Origin: Hyphomicrobiales bacterium
Lineage (GTDB): Bacteria; Pseudomonadota; Alphaproteobacteria; Rhizobiales; Rhizobiaceae
Length of the DNA: 64,000 nucleotides
NCBI GenBank assembly: GCA_900473185.1
Contig: UCKU01000018.1
Location: 112,076 to 176,075, forward strand
Direction: 5' to 3'
The first letter of the stretch is position 1; every line of letters begins with the position of its first letter. The position numbers and the translations under genes were made by a program. Shown in pieces: positions 46,607 through 55,543 of this stretch. Below the pieces are notes generated by a model. That model saw nothing but the letters and a program-made list of their open reading frames with translations, did not search any database and had not been told where the DNA came from.

Positions 46607-47302
46607 CTACTTATCGGTTACGCCAACCCCGAGCTTTAGACGATCATTCAGCAGTGGCACGAGCCTCTTCATTGCTAAATCGGCGTCTGCAAAATCCTGC
46701 TCGGCGCGGCGCACAAGTTCTTTTGCAATCATTTCGAGCTCAAAAATCGCGGCTTCGAGATGGCTCCCACGCTCTACATCGAATTCGCCTCGGCCCTCGG
46801 TTTTGTCAAAAATATGATTGCCGCCCTGGGTGGGGATGGCTGCTCGCTTGGCTTCGTAGAGCGACCACACCGGGATAATCGAGTTATGGATCTTGTCGAG
46901 AGACACCAACGAATTAAAGGTGTCATCGTCTTTCAGCGAAAGCAGCATTGCCATCTCCGCAGGCGCGAATTCGACGGGGGTCGGAAGGTTTGCAATTGGA
47001 AGAAGAACCGCTGAGATGGATGCAATGTTTTTTTGCTTCGCGAGTTCGAGGCATTCCTCGATGTGCGCTTTGATGTGTTTCAGGGATGAGTGGATCGAAA
47101 TCGTTTTGAAAAGGAGCGAGTAAGCGTGGCTCTTCGCTTCCATCTTGCGATCATCCTCCCGCTCTTTGCGGGAAGCTCTTTGTTCCTGCCTTTGAATTAG
47201 AAGGGCGATAAGACCGCCGACTATGGCGCCAGCCAGGGCCGACCAAAATTCACTCCCGAGCGAGGTGCATAGGTCCTTAATGGCAGTGAAAATGTCCGAC
47301 AT
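46607..47302 (-). CDS. Membrane-anchored coiled-coil accessory protein
   Basis: The 231-residue leftward protein has an N-terminal membrane helix (FWSALAGAIVGGLIALLIQR at about 19-38), followed by a basic coiled coil (QEQRASRKEREDDRKMEAK) and then a mainly helical domain. It resembles a group of small proteins with a TM helix and a long helical domain that are frequent in islands; I know no function. It is enclosed between the tRNA-Cys fragment, 4 bases after its stop codon, and the intact tRNA-Cys, so it makes up a separate small island of about 0.9 kb. Start chosen at the ATG at 47302; the upstream region has a possible GGAA ribosome site. Confidence 0.65.
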   Translation of the reverse strand: MSDIFTAIKDLCTSLGSEFWSALAGAIVGGLIALLIQRQEQRASRKEREDDRKMEAKSHAYSLLFKTISIHSSLKHIKAHIEECLELAKQKNIASISAVLLPIANLPTPVEFAPAEMAMLLSLKDDDTFNSLVSLDKIHNSIIPVWSLYEAKRAAIPTQGGNHIFDKTEGRGEFDVERGSHLEAAIFELEMIAKELVRRAEQDFADADLAMKRLVPLLNDRLKLGVGVTDK

Positions 47303-47507
47303 GTTCGTCTCCGGTTCCTCTTCCTATTTCAGGGGCGAAATGATTCTAGAAGGTGCTCGTTGTGATAGGCCCATAAAGGAACGTTCGGGAAACAGCTATT
47401 CAGAATGAAAAAAGGACCTAATTCAGAATGAAGCCTCTTGCGCTTCGGTTAGGATCATTCTAAATCCGCGCCACCACACGATATTTAGACATATCGGTCA
47501 GAGGTGA

Positions 47508-47581
47508 GGCCTCGTGGCGGAGTGGTGACGCAGAGGACTGCAAATCCTTGTACCCCGGTTCAATTCCGGGCGAGGCCTCCA
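47508..47581 (+). tRNA. tRNA-Cys (GCA)
   Basis: The 74-base gene folds as a full cloverleaf: acceptor stem GGCCTCG/CGAGGCC, D-arm with GCGG, anticodon arm AGGACTGCAAATCCT with anticodon GCA, T-arm CCCGG-TTCAATT-CCGGG, and an encoded TCCA 3' end. It lies right of the prophage and its accessory genes. A partial diverged copy of its 3' half is found 0.9 kb upstream. Confidence 0.95.
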
Positions 47582-47652
47582 AAAAATTCCACCGACATAG
47601 AAATCCGATCCGCTTCAGAATTGAGGCGCGGCATCGATTCGGCAGTCTCCCA

Positions 47653-47943
47653 TCACCAGATGCCGGGAACCTGGGCGAAATCGAATTGGGCTGGCTTGAT
47701 GCCGGTGAGGGAATAAAGCGCTCGCAATCCGCCGCTGCGCAGGTTCGCCAGATAGTCGGCGTCATCCTCTGCCGTTGGGTTCTCTATCTGCACATCTGGG
47801 CCGAGCAGTCGCTGCAGCGCCTGCGCCGAGATACGTGTGAAATTGCAGATGGCGCCGCTTTTGAACTTCACAAGCAGCAGCCGCGCTTCCGGATTGTAGT
47901 GAAGCGCTTCGATATCTGGCGATTGAATGGCGAATGTTTGCAT
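47653..47943 (-). CDS. KTSC-like small protein
   Basis: The 96-residue protein starts MQTFAIQSPDIEALHYNPEA and then reads LLLVKFKSGAICNFTRISAQALQRLLG, which looks like a KTSC-type core (beta-rich HYN-LVKFKSG and a helix). The C-terminal 45 residues include a short helix (DYLANLRSGGLRALYSL) and an aromatic end. No ribosome site is strong. It lies between the tRNA-Cys gene and the core methyltransferase gene, so it may be host core or the last relic of an island. Function unknown. Confidence 0.6.
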   Translation of the reverse strand: MQTFAIQSPDIEALHYNPEARLLLVKFKSGAICNFTRISAQALQRLLGPDVQIENPTAEDDADYLANLRSGGLRALYSLTGIKPAQFDFAQVPGIW

Positions 47944-48106
47944 GCGGCCAAACTAGCGAAAGCCGCGATTGGCGCAACAATATGGTTGATATAGAGTTAA
48001 TGGTGCGATCGACTGTGCCGGCTTGATCCGACTGGACGCCGAAATCCATTTTTCCGGCGCGCCGAGCAGGCGGCCAGGAAACTTTTACTGAGAGAGTGCG
48101 ACCTGT

Positions 48107-48208
48107 TCAGTTCGTCTCGCGGTCCAAGAGCCCGCAGCAGAATATGCCGACGAGCGCTGCGCCGATGAAAAAATCGAACAGCGTAAAATATTCCAGAATG
48201 GCAGACAT
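48107..48208 (-). CDS. Tiny membrane protein, 33 residues
   Basis: GGAGGAGCAGGCC, a very strong ribosome site, precedes the ATG. The chain MSAILEYFTLFDFFIGAALVGIFCCGLLDRETN has one hydrophobic helix from about residue 4 to 28, with FCCG near its end, and a charged tail. It lies between the KTSC-like gene and the methyltransferase, divergent from the latter. No family is recognised; the ribosome site is the main support. Confidence 0.6.
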   Translation of the reverse strand: MSAILEYFTLFDFFIGAALVGIFCCGLLDRETN

Positions 48209-48418
48209 GGCCTGCTCCTCCTCATTTCCTCCGGTTGGAACAGTATCATGAAATCGCAATTTACTCCACGCAGAAGTTGCAGCTATCGTTTTTCAGCTGT
48301 TGCATGCGGGAAGGGGTTTCCGGGATTCTTCAAACGGGTCTCCGGCAAGCCTTGAAAGCATCCGTGCCGGAGATTAAGAGACGGAAGACAGAACCGCTTT
48401 CATCGGCGAGAGGATATG

Positions 48419-49081
48419 ATGGATTTCGAAGCAGCACGCGTAAAGATGGTCGACAATCAGGTCCGCACCACGGACGTTACCTCGCATTCGGTGCTGACGG
48501 CCTTCCTCACCGTCCCGCGCGAAGCATTCGTGCCGGAGAAGGCGAAGGTGCTGGCTTATATCGACAATGATATCGAAATTGCTCCGGCAACTGCCGGCAA
48601 TCCGGGCCGTTTCCTCATGGAGGCGTCGCCGCTCGCCAAGCTGCTGCAGCTCGCCGCCATCACCAAGGATGATGCCGTTCTCGAAGTCGGCGCCGGTACG
48701 GGGTACGCCTCCGCGCTGCTGTCGCTGATCGCGGGCTCCGTCGTGGCGCTCGAATCGGACGAGGCACTTGCGGCTGAAGCCAAGGCAAATCTCGCCGGCT
48801 ATGCAAATGTGCAGGTGGCGACTGGCCCGCTTGAGAAGGGCAATGCCGCCGGCGCTCCCTATGATCTGATCTTCATCAACGGTTCGGTTGAAGAGGTTCC
48901 CGCGGCACTTCTCGGCCAGCTGCAGGATGGCGGCCGTCTCGTTGTCGTGCAGGGTTATGGCAATGCTGCCCGCGCGAAAGTCTTCGTCAGCGAGCGCGGG
49001 GCTGTTTCCGAAAACGTCTTCTTCAATGCTTCGGTCAAGCCGCTGCCCGGTTTCGCCAAGGCTCGTGAATTCGTATTCTAA
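48419..49081 (+). CDS. pcm: Protein-L-isoaspartate O-methyltransferase
   Basis: The 220-residue protein starts at the second of two tandem ATG codons behind GAGAGG. It begins MDFEAARVKMVDNQVRTTDVT, then VPREAFVPEKAKVLAYIDNDIEIA, and has the SAM-binding motif I as VLEVGAGTGYASALL near residues 86-100. A later VPAALLGQLQDGGRLVVVQG segment is also family-typical. The enzyme methylates isoaspartyl residues in damaged proteins. In several rhizobia this gene lies just before tolC; here a terminator and then the PopZ gene follow. Not all rhizobial members of this family have proven repair activity. Confidence 0.88.
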   Translation: MDFEAARVKMVDNQVRTTDVTSHSVLTAFLTVPREAFVPEKAKVLAYIDNDIEIAPATAGNPGRFLMEASPLAKLLQLAAITKDDAVLEVGAGTGYASALLSLIAGSVVALESDEALAAEAKANLAGYANVQVATGPLEKGNAAGAPYDLIFINGSVEEVPAALLGQLQDGGRLVVVQGYGNAARAKVFVSERGAVSENVFFNASVKPLPGFAKAREFVF

Positions 49082-49108
49082 GGCGTTTCTACCGCCGATT
49101 TTTTTGAG

Positions 49109-49132
49109 CGGGCGCCATGGGCGCCCGTTTTC
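49109..49132 (+). terminator. Terminator after the methyltransferase
   Basis: An 8-bp stem CGGGCGCC/GGCGCCCG with a 3-base loop followed by TTTTCG lies 28 bases past the stop codon. Confidence 0.85.
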
Positions 49133-49313
49133 GTTTCGGCTGTCTTAAAAGCCTTCACAGACTTCGCTTACACTTGGGTAACAAAACTGTGCATGGCTGC
49201 ATTTGTTTGATTCGCGCTGATTTTTTTCCCCTTTGGGGTATTCTAAGGTCACGGTGATTCGGGTGCATGCTCCACGCCATCCGGTCATTGTTTAAGGGAC
49301 AACGGGGATAGAT

Positions 49314-50195
49314 ATGGCTCAGCCAGGTGTAGTGCGTGAACCGTCCATGGAAGAGATCCTGGCCTCCATTCGCCAGATCATCGAAAGCAATGAGCCAGGT
49401 GCCGGAAAGGCGATTTCCGCCTCGCTTCCTCCCGTTTACGGTGCGGAAGAGGACAACGACTCCGAAATCCATCTGACGGTTGACGATACCTATGCCGGCG
49501 TCGAGTTCCCGGAGCCGTCTGCGCTGCGTCCCGATCCGCGTTTCGTCGCTGCAAATTCTGCCGGCATTGCGCCTGAGCCGGAAATGCCCGCCCGCGCCAT
49601 GTCGCTTGCAGATGTCGCAGCCCGCGTCCGGGCTGCTTCAGAGCGTAGCGCCGTTCAGGCTGGTCAGGCTCTTCGTGATATGCCACAGGTGTTCCGCGAA
49701 CCGCAGCCGCAATTCGAGCCGCAGTCAGCTTATGAAGCGCCACACGCCGCCGCTCCCCGCCCAGTCGAGCCGGCTCCGGCTCCCCGTGTTGCTCCCGTCG
49801 CCCACTACGCACCCGAGCCTGCACCTGTTTTTGCCGAGCAGCGCCTGCCCGAGGTTGCGCAGCCTGCGCTCGTCGAGGAAGCGCCCATGCTTCCCGTCGT
49901 CGAACAGCGCGTCGAGCCGGTGGCCTTTCAGCCTGCCGAAGTTGCGCCTTCGCGCGTAGCGGAAGAGGTTCAGCCGTCACTTCTGTCTCAGAACACCGGC
50001 CTGCAGGTTGCTCGTTCCTTCGAAGAGCTCGCCGCTGCCATCGATGGCGCAGCCGAGCGCCGCTCGCTGGATGAGATTGCCGAAGACATGCTGCGGCCGA
50101 TGCTGCGCGAATGGCTTGATGATAATCTGCCGACGCTCGTCGAACGCCTCGTGCGCGAAGAGATCGAACGCGTGGCGCGCGGCCCGCGCCGCTGA
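49314..50195 (+). CDS. popZ: PopZ-like polar organizing protein (DUF2497)
   Basis: The 293-residue protein starts behind GGGGATAGAT. Residues 1-25 carry the conserved start (VVREPSMEEILASIRQIIES). A long proline-, alanine- and glutamate-rich disordered linker spans about residues 26-235. The C-terminal helices at 235-293 contain SLDEIAEDMLRPMLREWLD and NLPTLVERLVREEIERVAR, the DUF2497 end. In Caulobacter and Agrobacterium PopZ makes polar hubs that tether chromosome origins and recruit cell-cycle proteins. The short conserved ends and acidic linker match this closely. It sits upstream of valS after its own terminator. Confidence 0.88.
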   Translation: MAQPGVVREPSMEEILASIRQIIESNEPGAGKAISASLPPVYGAEEDNDSEIHLTVDDTYAGVEFPEPSALRPDPRFVAANSAGIAPEPEMPARAMSLADVAARVRAASERSAVQAGQALRDMPQVFREPQPQFEPQSAYEAPHAAAPRPVEPAPAPRVAPVAHYAPEPAPVFAEQRLPEVAQPALVEEAPMLPVVEQRVEPVAFQPAEVAPSRVAEEVQPSLLSQNTGLQVARSFEELAAAIDGAAERRSLDEIAEDMLRPMLREWLDDNLPTLVERLVREEIERVARGPRR

Positions 50196-50220
50196 TCGGA
50201 AACGCTTTGTCCAGACAAGA

Positions 50221-50250
50221 GCCGCTCCGGTCTCCGGGGCGGCTTTTTTA
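50221..50250 (+). terminator. Terminator after popZ
   Basis: A 10-bp stem (GCCGCTCCGG/CCGGGGCGGC, one G-T pair) with a 3-base loop, followed by seven T. Confidence 0.9.
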
Positions 50251-50314
50251 TTGACTTGGCCGTAACCATCCTATTTACAAAACGCCCATCCTCAAACCTC
50301 GAATTGGTCAGAAA

Positions 50315-53158
50315 ATGCTCGAAAAGACCTACGATTCAGCCGCCGTCGAACCGAAAATCGCTGCGAAATGGGATGAGGCCGATGCCTTCCGCGCTGGCGC
50401 CAATGCCAAGCCGGGTGCCGACAGCTTCACCATCGTCATTCCGCCGCCGAACGTGACCGGTTCGCTGCACATGGGTCATGCGCTGAACAATACGCTGCAG
50501 GACGTCATGGTGCGGTTCGAGCGCATGCGCGGTAAGGATGTCCTCTGGCAGCCGGGCATGGACCACGCCGGCATCGCCACGCAGATGGTTGTCGAGCGCA
50601 AGCTGATGGAACAGCAGCTTCCCGGCCGCCGCGACATGGGCCGTGATGCCTTCATCGAAAAGGTCTGGGAGTGGAAGGGTGAATCGGGCGGCCTGATCTT
50701 CAACCAGCTGAAGCGTCTCGGCGCTTCCTGTGATTGGTCGCGTGAGCGCTTCACCATGGACGAAGGCCTGTCGCAGGCCGTTCTCGAAGTCTTCGTCACG
50801 CTCTACAAGGAAGGCCTGATTTACAAGGATAAGCGCCTCGTCAATTGGGATCCGAAGTTGCTGACGGCGATTTCCGACCTCGAAGTCGAACAGCATGAGA
50901 TCAAGGGCAATCTCTGGCACCTGCGTTATCCGCTGGAGCCGGGCGTCACCTACCAGTATCCCATCGCTTTCGACGAAGAGGGCAAGCCGACCGAATGGGA
51001 AACCCGCGACTATCTGGTTGTCGCAACCACCCGTCCGGAAACCATGCTCGGCGATACCGGCGTTGCGGTCAATCCGGAGGACGAACGCTACAAGTCGATC
51101 GTCGGCAAGCATGTCATCCTGCCGATTGTCGGTCGCCGCATTCCGATCGTTGCCGACAATTACGCCGATCCGACTGCCGGTACCGGCGCGGTGAAAGTCA
51201 CGCCTGCGCATGACTTCAACGACTTTGACGTCGGCAAGCGGACGGGCCTGCGCGCCATCAACATCCTGAATATCGACGGTACGATCACCATCAAGGACAA
51301 CGAGGATTTCCTTGAGGGTCTTGATCATCCGGCGGCACTGCACGGAGCCTGGGATCGCCTCGAAGGGCAGGATCGTTTCTACGCCCGCAAGGTCATCGTC
51401 GAAATCTTCGAGGAAGCCGGCCTGCTCGACAAGATCGAGCCGCACAAGCACATGGTTCCGCATGGCGACCGTGGCGGCGTGCCGATCGAGCCGCGCCTGA
51501 CCGAGCAGTGGTATGTCGATGCCAAGACGCTGGCCGAGCCGGCGATTGCCTCCGTTCGCGAAGGCCGGACCAATTTCGTCCCGAAGAACTGGGACAAGAC
51601 CTATTACGAGTGGATGGAAAACATCCAGCCCTGGTGCGTCTCGCGCCAGCTCTGGTGGGGCCATCAGATCCCGGCCTGGTACGGTCCTGATGGTCAGGTC
51701 TTCGTCGAAAAGACCGAGGAAGAAGCGCTGCAGGCTGCCATCCAGCATTACCTCTCGCACGAAGGCCCGATGAAAGCCTTCGTTCAGGACAAGCTGGAGA
51801 ATTTCCAGCCCGGCGAGATCCTGACGCGCGATGAAGATGTGCTCGACACCTGGTTCTCCTCGGCCCTCTGGCCGTTCTCGACGCTTGGCTGGCCGGACAA
51901 GACACCGGAGCTTGCGCGCTACTATCCGACGAGCGTTCTCGTCACCGGCTTCGATATCATCTTCTTCTGGGTCGCCCGCATGATGATGATGTCGCTGCAT
52001 TTCATGAAGGATGAGAACGACGATCCGGTCGAGCCGTTCCACACCGTCTATGTCCACGCCCTGGTGCGCGACAAGAACGGTCAGAAGATGTCGAAGTCCA
52101 AGGGCAACGTCATCGACCCGCTCGAACTGATCGACGAATATGGTGCAGATGCGCTGCGCTTCACGCTGGCGATCATGGCTGCCCAAGGCCGCGACGTGAA
52201 GCTCGACCCAGCTCGCATCGCCGGCTACCGCAATTTCGGCACCAAGCTCTGGAACGCCACGCGCTTTGCCGAAATGAATGGCGTCAAGAGCGATCCGCAT
52301 TTCGTGCCGGAAGCAGCCGAGCTCACAATCAACCGCTGGATCCTGACGGAGCTTGCCCGTACGGAACGTGACGTCACGGAAGCGCTTGAGGCCTACCGCT
52401 TCAACGATGCAGCCGGGGCGCTCTACCGGTTCGTCTGGAACCAGTTCTGCGATTGGTATCTCGAACTTCTGAAGCCGGTCTTCGGCGGTGAAGATGAGGG
52501 CGCTAAGGCCGAAGCTCAAGCCTGCAGCGCCTATGTTCTCGAAGAGATCTACAAGCTGCTGCATCCCTTCATGCCCTTCATGACCGAAGAGCTGTGGGCG
52601 CACACGGCGGGTGAGGGCCAGGAACGTGACGGCTTGCTCTGCCACGCCGAATGGCCGTCGCCGTCTTATGCCGACAATGCTGCGGCCGATGAGATCAACT
52701 GGCTAATCGACCTCGTTTCCGGCATCCGCTCGGTGCGCTCAGAAATGAACGTGCCGCCGTCGGCCACCGCGCCGCTCGTCGTCGTTGGTGCCAACAGCTT
52801 GACGCGTGAACGGCTGTTCCGTCATGACGCGGCCATCAAGCGCCTGGCGCGTGTCGAGGCCGTTTCGCTGGCCGAAGCTGCACCGAAAGGCGCTGCCCAG
52901 ATCATCGTCGCCGAAGCGACCGCCTGCCTGCCGCTCGGCAATCTGATCGATCTTTCGGCGGAAAAGAGCCGTCTCGAAAAAGCGATTGCTAAGGCCGAGG
53001 GCGAAGTCGCGCGCATCGATGGCAAACTCTCGAATGAGAAGTTTGTCGCCAATGCCAACCCCGAAGTGGTGGAGGCGGAACGCGAGCGTCACGCCGAACT
53101 GACGAGCCAGATCGAAAGCCTGAGGACTGCTCTAGCGCGAGTTAGCGAAGCGGGATAA
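50315..53158 (+). CDS. valS: Valyl-tRNA synthetase
   Basis: The 947-residue protein starts MLEKTYDSAAVEPKIAAKWDEADAF. The class I signatures are PPNVTGSLHMGHALN with the HIGH-type HMGH at about residues 52-55, and KMSKSKGNVIDP at about 590-601. The long insert between them holds the CP1 editing domain (VVATTRPETMLGDT, and later GTGAVKVTPAHDFNDFDVG). The C-terminus ends in a coiled-coil arm (LEKAIAKAEGEVARIDGKLSNEKFVANA), usual for ValRS. It charges tRNA-Val. It stands alone between two terminators. Confidence 0.97.
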   Translation: MLEKTYDSAAVEPKIAAKWDEADAFRAGANAKPGADSFTIVIPPPNVTGSLHMGHALNNTLQDVMVRFERMRGKDVLWQPGMDHAGIATQMVVERKLMEQQLPGRRDMGRDAFIEKVWEWKGESGGLIFNQLKRLGASCDWSRERFTMDEGLSQAVLEVFVTLYKEGLIYKDKRLVNWDPKLLTAISDLEVEQHEIKGNLWHLRYPLEPGVTYQYPIAFDEEGKPTEWETRDYLVVATTRPETMLGDTGVAVNPEDERYKSIVGKHVILPIVGRRIPIVADNYADPTAGTGAVKVTPAHDFNDFDVGKRTGLRAINILNIDGTITIKDNEDFLEGLDHPAALHGAWDRLEGQDRFYARKVIVEIFEEAGLLDKIEPHKHMVPHGDRGGVPIEPRLTEQWYVDAKTLAEPAIASVREGRTNFVPKNWDKTYYEWMENIQPWCVSRQLWWGHQIPAWYGPDGQVFVEKTEEEALQAAIQHYLSHEGPMKAFVQDKLENFQPGEILTRDEDVLDTWFSSALWPFSTLGWPDKTPELARYYPTSVLVTGFDIIFFWVARMMMMSLHFMKDENDDPVEPFHTVYVHALVRDKNGQKMSKSKGNVIDPLELIDEYGADALRFTLAIMAAQGRDVKLDPARIAGYRNFGTKLWNATRFAEMNGVKSDPHFVPEAAELTINRWILTELARTERDVTEALEAYRFNDAAGALYRFVWNQFCDWYLELLKPVFGGEDEGAKAEAQACSAYVLEEIYKLLHPFMPFMTEELWAHTAGEGQERDGLLCHAEWPSPSYADNAAADEINWLIDLVSGIRSVRSEMNVPPSATAPLVVVGANSLTRERLFRHDAAIKRLARVEAVSLAEAAPKGAAQIIVAEATACLPLGNLIDLSAEKSRLEKAIAKAEGEVARIDGKLSNEKFVANANPEVVEAERERHAELTSQIESLRTALARVSEAG

Positions 53159-53185
53159 TCGCGGGTAACGAGTATATTATTCCTG

Positions 53186-53216
53186 AAGGCGCGTTCCCTT
53201 GGAGCGCGCCTTTTAC
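53186..53216 (+). terminator. Terminator after valS
   Basis: An 8-bp stem AAGGCGCG/CGCGCCTT with an 11-base loop is followed by TTTTA. Confidence 0.8.
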
Positions 53217-53548
53217 GTTCAAAAGTATGATGATTCTATCAAATTAGGCCTGTTAGGGTCGCTACCCCTGTGGATATCACCCATTTTGGGCATGCTGTTC
53301 GCGAAAACTGACACTGTTGTCAGTTTGATACAGCTTCCACTCTTGATGGAAAAAGAATCTAACAAGCCCTTAAAAATCCCCAGATGGAAGAATAGAATTT
53401 TATCCATCCGATTTTTTGACGTGCCCGTCAATTAGTTACGTAAATTAGCCATAACGCAACTTCGCGTCGCAGCGGAGCGCCTCGTTGCGATTTGTTAAGT
53501 TCACTACCACAGTGTGATTAAATCAATTGCTTGAGTGGGGGAGACACA
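53217..53548. other. AT-rich intergenic region before the FadL-type gene
   Basis: About 330 bases of AT-rich sequence contain no convincing gene. A 78-residue rightward frame at 53199-53435 starts inside the valS terminator and lacks a ribosome site. The promoter for the following porin-like gene is expected here, near AAGTTCACTACCACAGTGTG, where an inverted CACTA/TAGTG-like pattern is seen. Confidence 0.5.
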
Positions 53549-54829
53549 ATGGCAGCGCGTATGTTTTCCAGGGGCGTAACATCGCTCGTTATCCTTTCGG
53601 CGCTCGCTTCACCGTCCTTTGCGGGTGGTCTGGAGCGCGGCGGCTATAATATCGACCAGTTGTTCGATACGTCGCCCTTCTCGTTTCAATCGGGCATTAT
53701 CTATGTCACGCCCCAGCGCAAGCTGAAGAATGCTCGCGACACGGATACCTCGGTATCTCCAGGGGGGGGCAATCTGAACAACCGCTCGAGCACCGCCGAC
53801 GATACCGCGAATTACGCCGTTCCTTATATTGGCTTCAAGGCCGGTTTCGGCGATGCGATCGACTGCCTTGTCGACTATTCTGAGCCCTTCGGCGGGCACA
53901 CCGATCCCGGCTTGAACTGGGCTGGCGCCAACAACAATATCGAGACGGAGATCAAAACCCGTAATTATGGCGGCACCTGCTCCTATCGCTTCGATGTCGG
54001 TCCGGGACAGCTTCGCTTCATCGGCGGCGCCTTCTATCAGGAAGTCGAGGGCTTCAAGGAGCGTCTGGTTTCGACGGTTCCGCTTCTGGTCGGTACGGGT
54101 AATGGCATTGGTCGCCTCGATCTCGAAGACAATGGCTGGGGCTGGCGCGCCGGTCTCGCATACGAGATCCCAGAATATGCGATGCGCGCGAGCCTCGTCT
54201 ATAACAGCCGTGTCAAATACGACAACCTGACGGGCACGGTAGATCTGACCCAGGTTACCGCACCTTTTGCGCCGCTGAATGCTGCGCCTTACGGACGCGT
54301 CACGCCCGTTTTCGGTTCCGCCGAAGCACCGGATTCGTTGGAATTGAAGTTGCAGAGCGGTATCGCTCCGGATTGGCTCGCTTTCGGTTCGGTCAAATGG
54401 ACGAACTGGAGTGTGCTGCAGTCCGTGCCTTTCTGCCCGACATCGACAAAGGGCGTGATCGCCTGCACCTCTGGCGGTAGGACGGAACTGACCTCGCTCG
54501 ATCTTCTCTATCGCGACGGCTGGACCATCACCGGTGGCGTCGGCCACAAGTTCAATGACCAATGGGCTGGCGCCGTCAGCCTGACCTGGGATCGTGGCAC
54601 CAGCCAGGGCTATGGCGCTCAGACCGATAGCTGGACACTCGGTGTGGGTGCAGCCTTCACGCCGACCGAGCACATCGAATGGCGCGTCGCCGGTGCCGTC
54701 GGCGTGCTGACGAGCGGTTCATCAGGCGTCGTCACCCAAAACGGCGTAACCTTTGGAGATGATGTCTCCTATTCCTTTGGCAACGACCTTGTTGCCGCGT
54801 TGTCGACCAGCCTAAAAGTCAAGTTTTAA
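53549..54829 (+). CDS. OmpP1/FadL/TodX family outer-membrane transporter
   Basis: GGGGGAGACAC precedes the ATG. The 426-residue precursor has a signal peptide of about 24 residues (ending ASPSFAGG) and then the family start LERGGYNIDQLFDTSPFSFQSG. Mature strands end in phenylalanine (SLKVKF at the C-terminus), as expected for a beta-barrel. The central barrel shows NYGGTCSYRFDVGPGQLRFIGG and VKWTNWSVLQSVPFCP. FadL proteins let hydrophobic compounds such as long-chain fatty acids through the outer membrane. The ligand here is unknown. It has its own terminator. Confidence 0.9.
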   Translation: MAARMFSRGVTSLVILSALASPSFAGGLERGGYNIDQLFDTSPFSFQSGIIYVTPQRKLKNARDTDTSVSPGGGNLNNRSSTADDTANYAVPYIGFKAGFGDAIDCLVDYSEPFGGHTDPGLNWAGANNNIETEIKTRNYGGTCSYRFDVGPGQLRFIGGAFYQEVEGFKERLVSTVPLLVGTGNGIGRLDLEDNGWGWRAGLAYEIPEYAMRASLVYNSRVKYDNLTGTVDLTQVTAPFAPLNAAPYGRVTPVFGSAEAPDSLELKLQSGIAPDWLAFGSVKWTNWSVLQSVPFCPTSTKGVIACTSGGRTELTSLDLLYRDGWTITGGVGHKFNDQWAGAVSLTWDRGTSQGYGAQTDSWTLGVGAAFTPTEHIEWRVAGAVGVLTSGSSGVVTQNGVTFGDDVSYSFGNDLVAALSTSLKVKF

Positions 54830-54851
54830 TTCCCTGATTTGAAGAATTGAG

Positions 54852-54877
54852 GAGCCCGGCAGTGCCGGGCTCTTCTT
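54852..54877 (+). terminator. Terminator after the FadL-type gene
   Basis: A 9-bp stem (GAGCCCGGC/GCCGGGCTC) with a 3-base loop and a following TTCTTCG. Confidence 0.85.
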
Positions 54878-54879
54878 CG

Positions 54880-55543
54880 TTTGCCGCTATTAATCGTTCC
54901 ATCTTCTCGTCTCGTTTTGTGACGATTCAGCAACACTTTTTTACGATGGTTCGCGTATGGTGTCGGTGGGGCGAATTTGTCCATTTCCCGCCACAAAGAG
55001 GGCGCAGCGCTATTGGCGGGCGAGGAGATGACAAGCGTAAGGTGTGCGTAAGCAGTAGCATGGGTCGAATTTTTTCCGGTAACGCCAGACATTGCGACAG
55101 CAGGGGCGAGAAGCCAGCGGCAGCGCCCGTTTTGCTTTTCGCCAAAGGCATTTCCGGCCGGAAATCCGCCCCTTCGGTAGTGTTGCAGATTTACTCGTTC
55201 CAATCATTTTCAGTCTCCAGGCATGAAGCTTCGTTCCCCACGGAAGGGTGCGATACCGGTTTGGTCACATTTGCTGTTTACGAAGACGATAAAGGCGGAC
55301 GGGTGGGGACCTGGGTCGCGAAGGGAGTACCGCAGGCATCACATGCGGGCCGTGCCGGAAGCCGGATGGTTCACAAGGATGTGCTGGTTTTGAAAGAGGG
55401 GCATGGGGCTGGAAGCGACGCGGGTAAAGGGGCCTTGGAGCCCGCCGCGGGATCGCTCGCCTGGAAGGAATGCATCCACGCGGGCAGAACGGCGAAAAAG
55501 GCCGCCGCCAGGCGTCTGTGATGAACGAAAGAAACCGGTAAAG
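54880..55543. promoter_or_regulatory. Long intergenic region upstream of exoR
   Basis: About 660 bases without a supported gene. A 224-residue rightward frame and several leftward frames run through it but none has a ribosome site or recognisable protein, and codon use is irregular. The region should hold the exoR promoter; long leader sequences are plausible. No clear repeats or hairpins with T runs are seen. Confidence 0.45.

Noticed and set aside
50336..52645. A 769-residue leftward frame antisense to valS
   Set aside because: Antisense of a certain core gene; high GC with strong third-position bias keeps the opposite frame open.
53199..53435. A 78-residue rightward frame after valS
   Set aside because: It begins inside the valS terminator hairpin and lacks a ribosome site; the hydrophobic part is typical of AT-rich chance frames.
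54847..55521. A 224-residue rightward frame before exoR
   Set aside because: It starts inside a terminator, shows irregular composition and ends next to the exoR start; no protein family is visible.
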